50,781 nt of DNA from NCBI RefSeq assembly GCF_008086045.1, contig NZ_VSEY01000068.1, positions 1 through 50,781 on the forward strand, given 5' to 3'. The notes under the pieces were generated by a model. It ran no database searches, was not told the origin of the DNA, and was given only the letters and a program-made list of their open reading frames with translations. Of the stretch, positions 23,005 through 31,700 are shown piece by piece. This DNA is from Nonomuraea sp. PA05 (lineage in GTDB: Bacteria; Actinomycetota; Actinomycetes; Streptosporangiales; Streptosporangiaceae). Numbering within the stretch: the first letter of the stretch is position 1; every line of letters starts with the position of its first letter. Made by a program: the position numbers and the translations under genes.

Positions 23005-25047
23005 ATGACTGCCCTTGGCCGAAGCCGCCCGACTCACGTGCTGGCCAATGCGCCCTTCCGCCGGTTGTGGACGGCCATGTCGGTGTGCAGCCTGGGCGAC
23101 TGGCTCAACCTGCTGGCGCTGACCGCCCTCGCGGGCAACCTCACGCAGGGCGACTACCGTGTGCAGTCGCTGGCCGTCGGCGGTGTCTTCCTCGCCAAGA
23201 TGCTGCCCGCCGTGCTGCTGGGGCCGCTGGCGGGGGTGTTCGCCGACCGGTTCGACCGGCGGCTGACGATGTTCAGCGCCGACCTGGCCAGGTTCGCCGT
23301 GGTGCTGTCGATCCCGTTCGTGGGCAGCTACCAGTGGGTCATCATCGCGACCGTCCTGGTCGAGTGCGTGAACCTGTTCTGGGTCCCGGCCAAGGAGGCC
23401 ACGGTCCCCAACCTGGTGCCCAAGGCGCAGCTCGAGTCGGCCAACCAGCTCAACCTGCTGGTCACGTACGGCACCGCGCCCATCGCGGCCATGCTCTTCG
23501 CCGCGCTGTCGGTGGCGGGCGACCTGATCGCCGGCGTCATACCGTTCCCGCTCGGCCAGGACGCGACGGGGCTGGCCCTGATCGTCAACGCCTGCGCGTA
23601 CCTCGTGTCGGCCTTCCTCATCTTCACCCTGCGCGACATCCCCAAGCGCGACGGCGCCATCTCCACGCCCTCCGTGCTCAAGCAGATCGTTGAGGGCTGG
23701 CGGTTCGTGGGCCGCAACCGCATGGTGCGCGGCCTGATCATCGGCATGCTCGGCGCGTTCGCCGCGGGCGGCGCCGTGGTGGGCGTGGCCAGGATCTACG
23801 TCGAGGCGCTCGGCGGCGGCGACGCGGCCTACGGCGTGGTGTTCGGCGCCGTCTTCGTCGGCATGGCGCTGGGCATGTTCTTCGGGCTCAGACTGCTGCG
23901 CGAGCTGTCGCGGCGGCGGCTGTTCGGGCTGGCCATCACCGTGGCGGGGCTGGTGCTGATCGCGATCGCGCTGGTGCACAACCTGGTGATCGTGGTCATG
24001 CTGACCGTGGTGCTCGGCGCGTGCGCGGGCATCGCCTGGATCATCGGCTACACGCTGATCGGCCTGGAGGTCGAGGACGCGCTGCGCGGCCGCACGTTCT
24101 CCTTCCTGCAGTCGACCGCGCGGGTGACGCTGCTGCTCGTGGTCTCCCTGGCCAACCCGCTGGCCGCCATCTTCGGGGTGCACGTGCTGGGGCTGGGCGA
24201 GTTCAGCTACCGTTTCGACGGCACCAACCTGGTGCTGGTGATCGGCGGGGCGCTCGCGGTGGGCGTCGGCGTGCTGGCACTGCGGCACATGGACGACAGG
24301 AAGGGCATCTCGTTGGCGGCCGATCTGATCGCGGCGGTGCGCGGTGAGCGCTTCCCCGCCGAGACGGCCGAGCACGTGCCCGGGCTGTTCGTGGCGTTCG
24401 AGGGCGGCGAGGGGTCGGGCAAGACCACCCAGTCGCGGCTGATCGCCATCTGGATGCGCGACCAGGGCTACGACGTGGTGCAGACCCGTGAGCCGGGCTC
24501 CACCAAGATCGGCATGCGGTTGCGCGCGATCCTGCTCGACGCGGCCGAGCGCGGGCTGTCGGCGCGTTCCGAGGCGCTGCTGTACGCCGCCGACCGGGCC
24601 GAGCACGTGGAGAAGGTGATCAGGCCGGCGCTCTACCGGGGCTCGCTGGTGATCACCGACCGTTACGTCGACTCGTCGCTGGCCTACCAGGGCGCGGGGC
24701 GGGCCCTCGATCCCAAGGACGTGTCCAAGATCAACGCTTGGGCGACGGGCGGGCTCGTCCCGCACCTGACCGTGCTCATCGACACGCCGCCCGAGGTGGG
24801 GCTGACCCGGCTGGGCGGCGCGGCCGACCGGATCGAGTCCGAGCCGCTCGACTTCCACGAGCGGGTGCGCAAGGAGTTCAGGGCGCTGGCGGCGGCCACG
24901 CCCGAGCGGTACCTCGTGGTGGACGGCACGCTGCCGCAAGAGGTGATCACCCGGCAGATCCAGGACCGGATCAGGGAGATCCTGCCCGACCCGGTGCCCA
25001 GGGAGTCGGAGGACATCACGGGCACGATGCCCGCCATCCGCGACTAG
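23005..25047 (+). CDS. tmk: MFS transporter - thymidylate kinase fusion
   Basis: Of 680 residues. Residues about 15-435 are an MFS-type transporter of 10-12 helices, with the signature loop GVFADRFDRRLTM between helices 2 and 3 and WVPAKEATVPNLV. From about residue 460 a complete dTMP kinase follows: P-loop VAFEGGEGSGKTTQS, the DR(Y/H) motif in VITDRYVDSSLAYQG, and TREPGSTKIG. The kinase phosphorylates dTMP to dTDP and is essential for DNA synthesis. Because no separate tmk is seen next to holB, this fused gene is likely the cell's enzyme. Fusions of this type are known in filamentous actinobacteria. The role of the transporter half is not established. The ATG at 23005 fits the MFS start. Confidence 0.92.
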   Translation: MTALGRSRPTHVLANAPFRRLWTAMSVCSLGDWLNLLALTALAGNLTQGDYRVQSLAVGGVFLAKMLPAVLLGPLAGVFADRFDRRLTMFSADLARFAVVLSIPFVGSYQWVIIATVLVECVNLFWVPAKEATVPNLVPKAQLESANQLNLLVTYGTAPIAAMLFAALSVAGDLIAGVIPFPLGQDATGLALIVNACAYLVSAFLIFTLRDIPKRDGAISTPSVLKQIVEGWRFVGRNRMVRGLIIGMLGAFAAGGAVVGVARIYVEALGGGDAAYGVVFGAVFVGMALGMFFGLRLLRELSRRRLFGLAITVAGLVLIAIALVHNLVIVVMLTVVLGACAGIAWIIGYTLIGLEVEDALRGRTFSFLQSTARVTLLLVVSLANPLAAIFGVHVLGLGEFSYRFDGTNLVLVIGGALAVGVGVLALRHMDDRKGISLAADLIAAVRGERFPAETAEHVPGLFVAFEGGEGSGKTTQSRLIAIWMRDQGYDVVQTREPGSTKIGMRLRAILLDAAERGLSARSEALLYAADRAEHVEKVIRPALYRGSLVITDRYVDSSLAYQGAGRALDPKDVSKINAWATGGLVPHLTVLIDTPPEVGLTRLGGAADRIESEPLDFHERVRKEFRALAAATPERYLVVDGTLPQEVITRQIQDRIREILPDPVPRESEDITGTMPAIRD

Positions 25048-25106
25048 CCTCCGGTGATCCCGGCTTTGGCGTCCCTCGCAGGGTGAAGCGCGACTAGCCT
25101 TACGGC

Positions 25107-26282
25107 GTGACGGTTTTCGATGACCTCGTGGGGCAGGACCAGGCGACAGCCGTGCTGTCGCGGGCCGCGGCGGCGGCCGGCGAGGTCGTCGCGGGCGGGC
25201 GCGGCGCGGGCATGACGCACGCCTGGCTGTTCACCGGCCCGCCAGGCTCGGGCAGGGAGCACGCCGCCCGCGCCTTCGCCGCCGCGCTGCTGTGCCCCGA
25301 CGGCGGCTGCGGCCACTGCGACCAGTGCCACCAGGTGCTCATCGGCTCGCATCCCGACCTGGAGTCCGTACGTCCCGAGGGCCTGTCCTACAGCGTCAAG
25401 CAGACCCGCGAGCTGATCCTGCGGGCGGCCGGCGCGCCGACGCAGGGGCGGTGGCGGGTCATCCTGTTCGAGGACGCCGACCGGGCCACGGAATCCGCCG
25501 CCAACGCCCTGCTCAAGGCCATCGAGGAGCCGCCGCCGCGCACGGTGTGGCTGCTCTGCGCCCCCGCGCCCGACGACCTGATGATCACCATCAGGTCGCG
25601 CTGCCGCCTGGTCACCCTCACCACCCCCGCCACCGAGGCCGTCGCCCACGTGCTGGCCACCCGCGACAGCGTGCCGTGGGAGACCGCCAGGTTCGCGGCA
25701 CGGGCCGCGCAGGGGCACATCAGCCGGGCGCGGGCGCTGGCGCTGGACGAGGGCGTCAGGGCGCGGCGGGAGGCCGTGCTGAGCATCCCCCGCTCGCTGA
25801 CCGGCGTCGGCGAGTGCGTGTCCGCCGCCGAGCGGCTGGTGAAGACGGCCGAGGAGGAGGCCGCCGCCGCCACGACCGCGCTCAACGAGAGCGAGACCTC
25901 GGAGCTGCGCAAGCTGTACGGGGAGGGGTCCAGCGGGAAGGGGCTCAACCGCGGGCTGGTGCGTGGCGGGGCCGGAGCGCTGAAGGAGCTGGAGGACCGG
26001 CAGAAGTCGCGGGCCACCCGGATCAAGCGCGACTCGCTGGACGCGGCGCTGCTGGAGCTGGTGTCGTTCTACCGGGACGTGCTGGCCATGCAGTTCGGGG
26101 CGGCCGGGGTGGAGCTGGCCAACGACGACCTGCGCTTCGATCTGGATCAGCTCGCCAAGTCGTCCACGCCCGAGGAGACGCTGCGGCGGATCGACGCGAT
26201 CATGCGGTGCAGGGAGCGGCTGGCGGCGAACGTGAATCCGCAGATGGCGGTCGAGGCGATGATGCTGGCGCTGCGCCCGTAG
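25107..26282 (+). CDS. holB: DNA polymerase III subunit delta'
   Basis: Of 391 residues from GTG 25107. The N-terminus VFDDLVGQDQATAVLSRAA and the modified P-loop GPPGSGREHAARAF lack the Walker lysine, as usual for delta'. A four-Cys zinc module (CPDGGCGHCDQCHQV) follows. LFEDADRATESAANALLKAI is the sensor region with IEEPPPRTVWLL and the SRC motif IRSRCRLV. The subunit helps load the sliding clamp. The gene sits 59 bases after tmk and is followed by ricT, a common actinobacterial order. Confidence 0.95.
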   Translation: MTVFDDLVGQDQATAVLSRAAAAAGEVVAGGRGAGMTHAWLFTGPPGSGREHAARAFAAALLCPDGGCGHCDQCHQVLIGSHPDLESVRPEGLSYSVKQTRELILRAAGAPTQGRWRVILFEDADRATESAANALLKAIEEPPPRTVWLLCAPAPDDLMITIRSRCRLVTLTTPATEAVAHVLATRDSVPWETARFAARAAQGHISRARALALDEGVRARREAVLSIPRSLTGVGECVSAAERLVKTAEEEAAAATTALNESETSELRKLYGEGSSGKGLNRGLVRGGAGALKELEDRQKSRATRIKRDSLDAALLELVSFYRDVLAMQFGAAGVELANDDLRFDLDQLAKSSTPEETLRRIDAIMRCRERLAANVNPQMAVEAMMLALRP

Positions 26283-26429
26283 ACGGGCGGTCTTGATGAC
26301 GCTCGTGGACGCGGGTGGTTCTCGGGGCGCGTTCGGCGACGAGGACGGTTCCGCGGGCGCTCGCGGATGTGGGCGGTTCCGGGCGTGCTCCCGGACGTGT
26401 GCGGCCTTCGTCCACAGGCTGTGGACGAA

Positions 26430-26888
26430 GGCTTGGGCAGGACGTGGAAGTCGAACTTCACGCTGCGGTTCCCTACCGCCAGGCGGCGGACCAGAAGTGG
26501 GATGTCAGCGCCTTCCTGTGCAAGGAGGGAACGATCTTGCCCACGTGTGACGGCAGGGCCCCGCGGCCGGAGGGCGACTCGGAGCAGGCCAAGGAAGGGC
26601 GGCCCACGCTGAAGGCGATCGAGGCCGTGATCCGGAACGGCCGCGTACGAGAACTTCAAGGCGGCGTTCAAGGACAACAAGTCGCTCGTGGAGGCGACCC
26701 GGGTGGAGGACATGCCGCGATCCTTCCGGATCAAACTGAAGGACGGTGCCGCGGCGGGGCCGTTGATCGACCGGCTCAGGAAGCAGCCAGGCGTGGCCCA
26801 GGTCGCCGACAACCGGTGCGCGGCCGAGGTGGCGGCCGTTTATTACGATTTCGGGTTGCGGCTCCAGGAAAGGAAAATATGTGCCTGA
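26430..26888 (+). pseudogene. Frameshifted remnant of an FtsX-extracellular-domain-like protein
   Basis: Two adjoining reading frames together resemble the permease-like FtsX extracellular domain found in small actinobacterial secreted proteins. Frame one (to about 26640) has DQKWDVSAFLCKEGTILPTC with the conserved Cys pair, then LKAIEAVIRN. The next frame continues AYENFKAAFKDNKSLVEATR and VEDMPRSFRIKLKDG, ending GVAQVADNR. About ten residues seem lost at the junction together with one frame change. No signal peptide or clean start is visible upstream. It is either a recent pseudogene or a sequence error combined with a deletion. Confidence 0.65.
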
Positions 26889-27007
26889 GGCAGGGGGCCG
26901 GGTGACGTCCACACTCCTGCCCCCTGACTTCCCGCGTTCGGACACACGTAATCTGGCAAGGAAGGCCGTACGTACCCCCTAGGCCGTCAGGAGGCGAGCT
27001 CGAGCCC

Positions 27008-27853
27008 ATGGGAATGATCATGGCCGTGAGCTTCACCCGCTACGGGAGGCTCTACTACCTCGACCCCGGCGAGCACAGCCCGAAAGTGGGCGACAAGGTG
27101 CTCGTCCCGACGGACTCGGGTGCCGAGGTGGCGGAGTGCGTGTGGGCGCCGCAGTACACGAGCGAGGACATCGACGGATTGCCGGTGTGCGCGGGGATGG
27201 CGGGCGAGGAGCACCTCGCCCGGGACGAGTTGAACAAACGCCGCAGGGCCGAGGCGCGCAGCGTGTCGAAGCGGCTGATCAAGCGGCACACGCTGCCGAT
27301 GAAGGTCGTCGGCATCGACTACCTCGACCAGGACAACGTCTACACCGTCTACTTCTCGGCGCCGCACCGCGTCGACTTCCGCGCCCTGGTGCGCGACCTG
27401 GCCCGCAACCTGCGGGCCAGGGTCGAGCTGCGGCAGATCGGGCCCAGGGACGAGGCGCGGCTGCAGGGCGGCATCGGCCCGTGCGGGCGTGACCTGTGTT
27501 GTGCCACGTTCTTGAAGGACTTCGAGCCGGTGTCCGTGCGGATGGCCAAGGACCAGGACCTGCCGGTCAATCCGTTGCGGATCGCGGGGGCGTGCGGGCG
27601 GCTGATGTGCTGCCTGAAATATGAGCACCCGCTCTACCAGGAGTTTCGCGCCTCGGCTCCGCGCGTGGGGGCGAGCGTGGAGACACCGCAGGGGGCCGGG
27701 ACGGTGGTGGGGCACAACGTGCCGTCCGACTCCGTGGTGGTGCGGCTGAATGACGGAGGGCGGCGGTGCTCGTGCTCCAAGGCCAGCGTGTGCGGGCCGC
27801 GGAAGGCTTACGACTCGGCTTATGGCGAGGAGTCGGGTGGGGAGGTGGGGTAG
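27008..27853 (+). CDS. ricT: PSP1/RicT family protein
   Basis: Of 281 residues. The conserved core is RPLVPTDSG-like in the N-terminal half, followed by FSAPHRVDFRALVRDLARNL, RQIGPRDEARLQGGIGPCG and the cysteine motifs CGRDLCC and CGRLMCCLKYE. In Bacillus RicT (YaaT) these cysteines help hold Fe-S clusters of the Y-complex that promotes RNase Y-dependent processing. The partner genes are not nearby here. It sits downstream of holB, as in most Gram-positives. The start may be ATG 27008 or the in-frame ATG at 27017. Confidence 0.88.
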   Translation: MGMIMAVSFTRYGRLYYLDPGEHSPKVGDKVLVPTDSGAEVAECVWAPQYTSEDIDGLPVCAGMAGEEHLARDELNKRRRAEARSVSKRLIKRHTLPMKVVGIDYLDQDNVYTVYFSAPHRVDFRALVRDLARNLRARVELRQIGPRDEARLQGGIGPCGRDLCCATFLKDFEPVSVRMAKDQDLPVNPLRIAGACGRLMCCLKYEHPLYQEFRASAPRVGASVETPQGAGTVVGHNVPSDSVVVRLNDGGRRCSCSKASVCGPRKAYDSAYGEESGGEVG

Positions 27854-27854
27854 C

Positions 27855-28052
27855 TCATGCCTTGAGCAGCGCCTCGCTCAGCTCCCGGAGGCGCCGCGCC
27901 GACACCGGGTCGATGGCGTGCGGCACGACGTCGGAGGGGATGTCCTCCGCGCTGGTCGCGGCGGGCACGGCGGTGCTGGCGCCCTGCCGCACGGTCTTCT
28001 TCTCGCGTGCCGCTGCGTTCGTTTCGGTTTGATCGTCGGTCCCGCCTGGCAT
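27855..28052 (-). CDS. Small hypothetical protein convergent with ricT
   Basis: Of 65 residues with high third-position GC throughout. It starts MPGGTDDQTETNAAAREKKT and ends AIDPVSARRLRELSEALLKA. No membrane segment or known domain is seen. The C-terminal amphipathic helix suggests a protein-binding peptide. There is no clear ribosome-binding site, so a leaderless transcript or a false call is possible. Confidence 0.4.
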   Translation of the reverse strand: MPGGTDDQTETNAAAREKKTVRQGASTAVPAATSAEDIPSDVVPHAIDPVSARRLRELSEALLKA

Positions 28053-28091
28053 TGTTGTGAGGGTGACTCGATGTGGCCAAGGGAGCAGCCG

Positions 28092-28553
28092 ATGAACAAC
28101 GACCCCATCCTCACGCAGATCGGCCAGGCGGTGGAGTTACACCACCAGCACGGTCAGCGTGACGCCGCTCGCGACCTGTTCGCGAAGATCTGGGACGAGA
28201 TCGGCGGCGAGCGAGGCGACCCGCTGCACGTGTGCGTGCTCGCCCACTCGATGGCGGACGTCCAGGACGACGTGCGGCAGGAGCTGATGTGGGATCTGCG
28301 CGCGATCGCCGCCGCCGACTCGCTCACCGACGAGCGGGTGGCGGGAGCGGGCGTGCCGCTCTCGGTGGCCGGCCTGTACCCGTCGCTGCACCTCAACCTC
28401 GCCGAGTGCTACCGCAAGCTGGACGACCTCGACAGCGCCCGCGAGCACCTCCGGCAGGCGCAGGACACGATCGGCGCGCTGGGCGACGACGACTACGGGC
28501 GGCTCATCAGGGGCGGCTTGGAGCGACTGACCGCGGAGCTCGCCCGACCGTGA
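28092..28553 (+). CDS. TPR-like hypothetical protein
   Basis: Of 153 residues from ATG 28092 (ATG 28071 is an alternative). The sequence is helical throughout. It includes AVELHHQHGQRDAARDLFAKI and, near the end, LHLNLAECYRKLDDLDSARE, a clear tetratricopeptide repeat. The stop overlaps the NUDIX start (GTGA), so the two are co-translated. It is likely an adaptor, and its partner is unknown. Confidence 0.75.
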   Translation: MNNDPILTQIGQAVELHHQHGQRDAARDLFAKIWDEIGGERGDPLHVCVLAHSMADVQDDVRQELMWDLRAIAAADSLTDERVAGAGVPLSVAGLYPSLHLNLAECYRKLDDLDSAREHLRQAQDTIGALGDDDYGRLIRGGLERLTAELARP

Positions 28554-28984
28554 CGGACAGGCTCGTCAAGGACAAGGTGTTGTGCTACGTCGTCCGTGAC
28601 GGCCGGCTGCTGGTGTTCCGGCACACCGGTTACAGCTACGAGGAGGTCGGCATCCAGGTCCCCGCGGGCAGCATCCGGCCCGAGGAGACGCCGGAGGAGG
28701 CCGCCCTGCGCGAGGTACGGGAGGAGACCGGTTTCAGCCAGTACAGGATCGTCAGGAAGCTGGGCGAGGTCACCTACGACATCAGCCCCTACCGCTTCGA
28801 GATCCAACGCCGCCACGTCTTCCAGCTGGAGCTCGACGAGCCCACCCCGGAGCGATGGGCCAGCCAGGAACTGCACGACGGCGAACAGGAGCCGACCGAC
28901 TTCGAGTGCTTCTGGATACCCCTGGAGAACGCTCACGTCCTGCAGTCCGGGCAGGGCGCGCTCCTCGGGGCGCTCTTCGACTGA
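28550..28984 (+). CDS. NUDIX hydrolase
   Basis: Of 144 residues from GTG 28550. The Nudix box is complete: GSIRPEETPEEAALREVREE followed by TGF (G-x5-E-x7-REVREETG). The family hydrolyses nucleoside diphosphates linked to another moiety, using Mg2+ bound by the box glutamates. The specific substrate cannot be told. It lies 8 bases upstream of the secreted hydrolase gene. Confidence 0.92.
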   Translation: MTDRLVKDKVLCYVVRDGRLLVFRHTGYSYEEVGIQVPAGSIRPEETPEEAALREVREETGFSQYRIVRKLGEVTYDISPYRFEIQRRHVFQLELDEPTPERWASQELHDGEQEPTDFECFWIPLENAHVLQSGQGALLGALFD

Positions 28985-28991
28985 TCCCCTC

Positions 28992-30449
28992 GTGAAAGGG
29001 CGGTGGCGTCGAACGGTTGCCGTCGTCGGGGCGCTGGCCATGGCCGTGACCTGCCTGGCAGGCGCCTCCGACCGGCGACAGGGCTGGGCACGGTCGGTCT
29101 GGACGGAGTGCGGCGGCGGATTCTCGTGCGCCACCTTGCGGGTGCCGCTGAACCACCGTCGCCCCGGATCCGGTGAGCAGGTGGACCTGGCGGTGATCCG
29201 CTTGCCGGCCAGTGGCGAACGAATCGGATCGTTGGTGGTCAACCCGGGCGGGCCCGGGCTCTCCGGGGTGGAGTATGTGAGGGCGGCTCGGGTCGTGCTG
29301 GGGGAGAAGGTACGCGAGCGCTTCGACATCGTGGGCTTCGACCCGAGAGGAGTGGGCAGCTCGGCACCCGTCCGCTGCCTGACCGACCCTGAGCTGGACG
29401 CGTTCGTCGCCCTCGACGGCACCCCCGACTCGGCCGCCGAACGCGCGGCGCTTGAGGAAGGGGCGAGGCGATTCGCGCAGGCGTGCCGCCGCCGCTCGGG
29501 CGGGCTGCTGCCGCACGTCGGGACCGTGGACGTGGCCCGCGACCTGGACCTGCTGCGGCAGGCGCTGGGGGAGCGGAAGCTCACCTACCTGGGCAAGTCG
29601 TACGGGACGTTGCTGGGCGCGGTGTACGCGGAGCTCTTTCCCGGCCGGGTGCGGGCCATGGTGCTGGACGGGGCGCTCGACCCGAGCGCGTCGCCGTTGC
29701 GGCTCGCCGCGGAACAGGCGGCGGGGTTCGAGCGGGCGCTGCGCTCGTACGTCGAGGACTGCGTCGCGGCGGCGGGCTGCCCGTTCAGGAGCCGCACCGT
29801 GGGCGGGGCGTTGGCGGAGGTGAGCGAGCTGCTCCGGCGTACGGACGAGCGGCCGCTGCGCGGCGACGGGCGGCGTCGGGTGACGCAGGCGGTGGCCGTT
29901 CTCGGGCTGCTCGGTCCGCTTCACGACCCGGTCCTGTGGCCGGAGTTGAGCGAGACGTTGCGGCGGGCGTTCACGGGCGATGGCGCGTGGTTGCTGCGTA
30001 ACGCCGACCAGTTCGTCGGCCGTCGCGATGACGGGGGCTACTCCGGGGAGATGGCGGCCAACATGGCCGTCACCTGCGCGGACCATCCGACGGATCCTTC
30101 GAGGTACGGGCGGTTCGCGGGGCGGCGGGCGCCGCGGTTCGGGGCGCACTTGGTGTGGGCGTCCTTGCCGTGCGCCTACTGGCCGCACCCTTCGTCCTTT
30201 GACCGCCTCCCGCGTGCGGAGGGCGCCCCGCCGATCCTGGTCATCGGCACCGAACGGGATCCGGTCACGCCCTACGCGTGGGCTCGGAGGATGGCCCGGG
30301 AGCTGGAGCCGGGGGTGCTGGTGACGTACGAGGGCGATGGGCACACCGGGTACGCCGGCGGGTCGGGGTGTGTGGACGCGGTGGTGGAGGAGTACCTGGT
30401 GGCGGGGGTGGTGCCGGGGGATGGGGTGGTGTGTCCGGGCATCGGGTGA
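28992..30449 (+). CDS. Secreted alpha/beta hydrolase with TAP-like C-terminus (peptidase S33 type)
   Basis: Of 485 residues from GTG 28992. An N-terminal signal (WRRTVAVVGALAMAVTCLAGA) is present. The fold motifs are VVNPGGPGLSG, FDIVGFDPRGVGSS and the nucleophile elbow YLGKSYGTLLGA. The acid is in VIGTERDPVTPYAWARRM and the His in GDGHTGYAGGSGCV, which is the standard tripeptidyl-aminopeptidase (SlpD/TAP) arrangement. It cleaves N-terminal peptides outside the cell in characterised relatives. It is the last chromosomal gene before the tRNA-Thr integration site. Confidence 0.9.
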   Translation: MKGRWRRTVAVVGALAMAVTCLAGASDRRQGWARSVWTECGGGFSCATLRVPLNHRRPGSGEQVDLAVIRLPASGERIGSLVVNPGGPGLSGVEYVRAARVVLGEKVRERFDIVGFDPRGVGSSAPVRCLTDPELDAFVALDGTPDSAAERAALEEGARRFAQACRRRSGGLLPHVGTVDVARDLDLLRQALGERKLTYLGKSYGTLLGAVYAELFPGRVRAMVLDGALDPSASPLRLAAEQAAGFERALRSYVEDCVAAAGCPFRSRTVGGALAEVSELLRRTDERPLRGDGRRRVTQAVAVLGLLGPLHDPVLWPELSETLRRAFTGDGAWLLRNADQFVGRRDDGGYSGEMAANMAVTCADHPTDPSRYGRFAGRRAPRFGAHLVWASLPCAYWPHPSSFDRLPRAEGAPPILVIGTERDPVTPYAWARRMARELEPGVLVTYEGDGHTGYAGGSGCVDAVVEEYLVAGVVPGDGVVCPGIG

Positions 30450-30507
30450 TCGGAGGGAGCGAGAACCCCTCGGGCTCCTGTAGACTCTTTCAAGCTGCAC
30501 AGCGCAC

Positions 30508-30584
30508 GCCGCCTTAGCTCAGTCGGCCAGAGCACTTCACTCGTAATGAAGGGGTCTGGGGTTCGAATCCCCAAGGCGGCTCCA
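30508..30584 (+). tRNA. tRNA-Thr(CGT), CCA encoded, integration site of the AICE
   Basis: GCCGCCTTAGCTCAGTCGG begins the gene, and AGGCGGC, T discriminator and CCA end it. The acceptor stem is seven perfect pairs. The anticodon arm TTCA-CTCGTAA-TGAA gives anticodon CGT. The T loop is GTTCGAATC. A TAGACT -10-like box lies at 30481-30486. The part from 30540 to 30583 belongs to the att repeat, so the functional 3' half is restored by the element. Confidence 0.96.
30540..30583. repeat. attL, 44-bp core repeat
   Basis: Begins CTCGTAATGAAGGGGTCTGG and ends AAGGCGGCTCC within tRNA-Thr. It is identical to 48779-48822. The bases just outside differ on both sides. Confidence 0.95.
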
Positions 30585-30588
30585 GGTC

Positions 30589-30620
30589 AGAGGCCCTCCG
30601 CAAGATCGCGGAGGGCCTCT
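30589..30620 (+). terminator. Element-borne terminator behind tRNA-Thr
   Basis: A 13-bp perfect stem (AGAGGCCCTCCGC / GCGGAGGGCCTCT) with a six-base loop begins five bases after the tRNA. It resembles, but is not identical to, the hairpin at 48829-48861 beyond attR. Confidence 0.75.
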
Positions 30621-30645
30621 GCGTGTCTAACTGCGTGACTACGCT

Positions 30646-30897
30646 TTAGCCTTGGCCGTGGCAGTTCGGGGCTGAGGGCGTTCTGCTTGATGCCTCAGAG
30701 GCATTCCGAGGGCTCGTATCAGGCCTGGGTGCTCGTCGTGAGGCACGATCGCGCCATGCCATGGCCACAGCTAGGACAGCAGCGACGGCACCGGCAGCTT
30801 GCGCCATCGCGGGCCATAGAGAAGCGGCTACTAGTAGAGCTATCACCCCTAAGATCGCCCCGACTAGCCGGGGTCGCCGTTTCCGTGGCAGTGTCAT
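30646..30897 (-). CDS. Small two-helix membrane protein
   Basis: Of 83 residues from ATG 30897, preceded by GAGAAGGG. The basic start MTLPRKRRPRLVGA leads into two adjoining hydrophobic segments (about residues 11-30 and 33-48) and a polar Ser/Pro/Arg tail. It is the first gene inside attL and shows no known domain. It might be an entry-exclusion or membrane accessory protein, which is speculation. Confidence 0.55.
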   Translation of the reverse strand: MTLPRKRRPRLVGAILGVIALLVAASLWPAMAQAAGAVAAVLAVAMAWRDRASRRAPRPDTSPRNASEASSRTPSAPNCHGQG

Positions 30898-31051
30898 CAC
30901 CGCACCCTTCTCTCTATCCAGTGGGAGTTGGACGGTGTAGACGGCCCTCCGCACCACCGGGGGGCCGTCTGATGGTTGTGACGACCCTGAGCCGACTACG
31001 TGTAAGAACTTATCGGCATGCCGTCCTCGTGTTGTCGCGGAGCGGAACGCG

Positions 31052-31441
31052 GTGACCTGCGAATATGTCCGAAAGCGGGACATGGTGCATTTGCTGTATC
31101 AACATGTGTTGATGGCGGAGATCACCGAAAGCTTTGATGCGTTCCTCTCACGAGTCACCGAGAAGCTCGTGATCAGGCTCTTAGCCATCGAGGGGAGCGA
31201 AGCTGATGTCCTAGAGCAGATCAGGATGACCAAGGTTCTGATTCGTCAACTCGAGGAGCAGCTTCGACTCTTGATACTCCATGGCAATGCACGTCGAGTT
31301 GAGATTCTCCTGCATGAAGCCATCAACGGGCAGCTTCCTAGCCGTCCGCATACCTGGAAGGAGATCGGTGAAGCATTGGGAGTCAGTGCACAAGCCGCGC
31401 AGCGGAAATACGCCAGCATGGAGCGATCTACTGACGGATAG
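31052..31441 (+). CDS. Small helix-turn-helix protein
   Basis: Up to 129 residues from GTG 31052, with ATGs at 31082 and 31112 as alternatives. None has a strong ribosome-binding site. The middle is a coiled coil (VLEQIRMTKVLIRQLEEQLR). The C-terminus is a compact HTH: TWKEIGEALGVSAQAAQRKY, the same form as sigma-70 region 4-like or replication-control HTHs. Base composition is lower in GC than the host genes. It probably binds DNA within the element. Confidence 0.6.
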   Translation: MTCEYVRKRDMVHLLYQHVLMAEITESFDAFLSRVTEKLVIRLLAIEGSEADVLEQIRMTKVLIRQLEEQLRLLILHGNARRVEILLHEAINGQLPSRPHTWKEIGEALGVSAQAAQRKYASMERSTDG

Positions 31442-31700
31442 AAGATTTACATGGCCAACAAATGTCTACGGAAGGAATGATCGAAACCTGTCGATCATCG
31501 GATGGTGGTGTACTTTCCGGATCATCGCTGGATGGTTCGAGATAGGCCGACGCGTCAACGTCGGCTGGAAGGCGGTACAAGTTGATCGGATCTGCTAAAT
31601 CCCGCTGGTGGGCGGTGAACGCGCCGTACCTGGTCGCGCTCATCCTCGGCGGAGTACGTTCTGAACGTAGCCATCTGGTTGAGCACAAAGACCAGGCCAG
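31442..31700. promoter_or_regulatory. Non-coding stretch with the palindrome TACGTTC-T-GAACGTA
   Basis: No supported gene lies here. A perfect 15-bp inverted repeat at 31655-31669 lies 31 bases before the histidine phosphatase start and could be an operator for a regulator of the element. Confidence 0.4.

Noticed and set aside
22981..24939. A 652-residue minus-strand frame opposite the MFS-tmk gene
   Set aside because: Antisense shadow rich in His, Gln and Arg with no motif.
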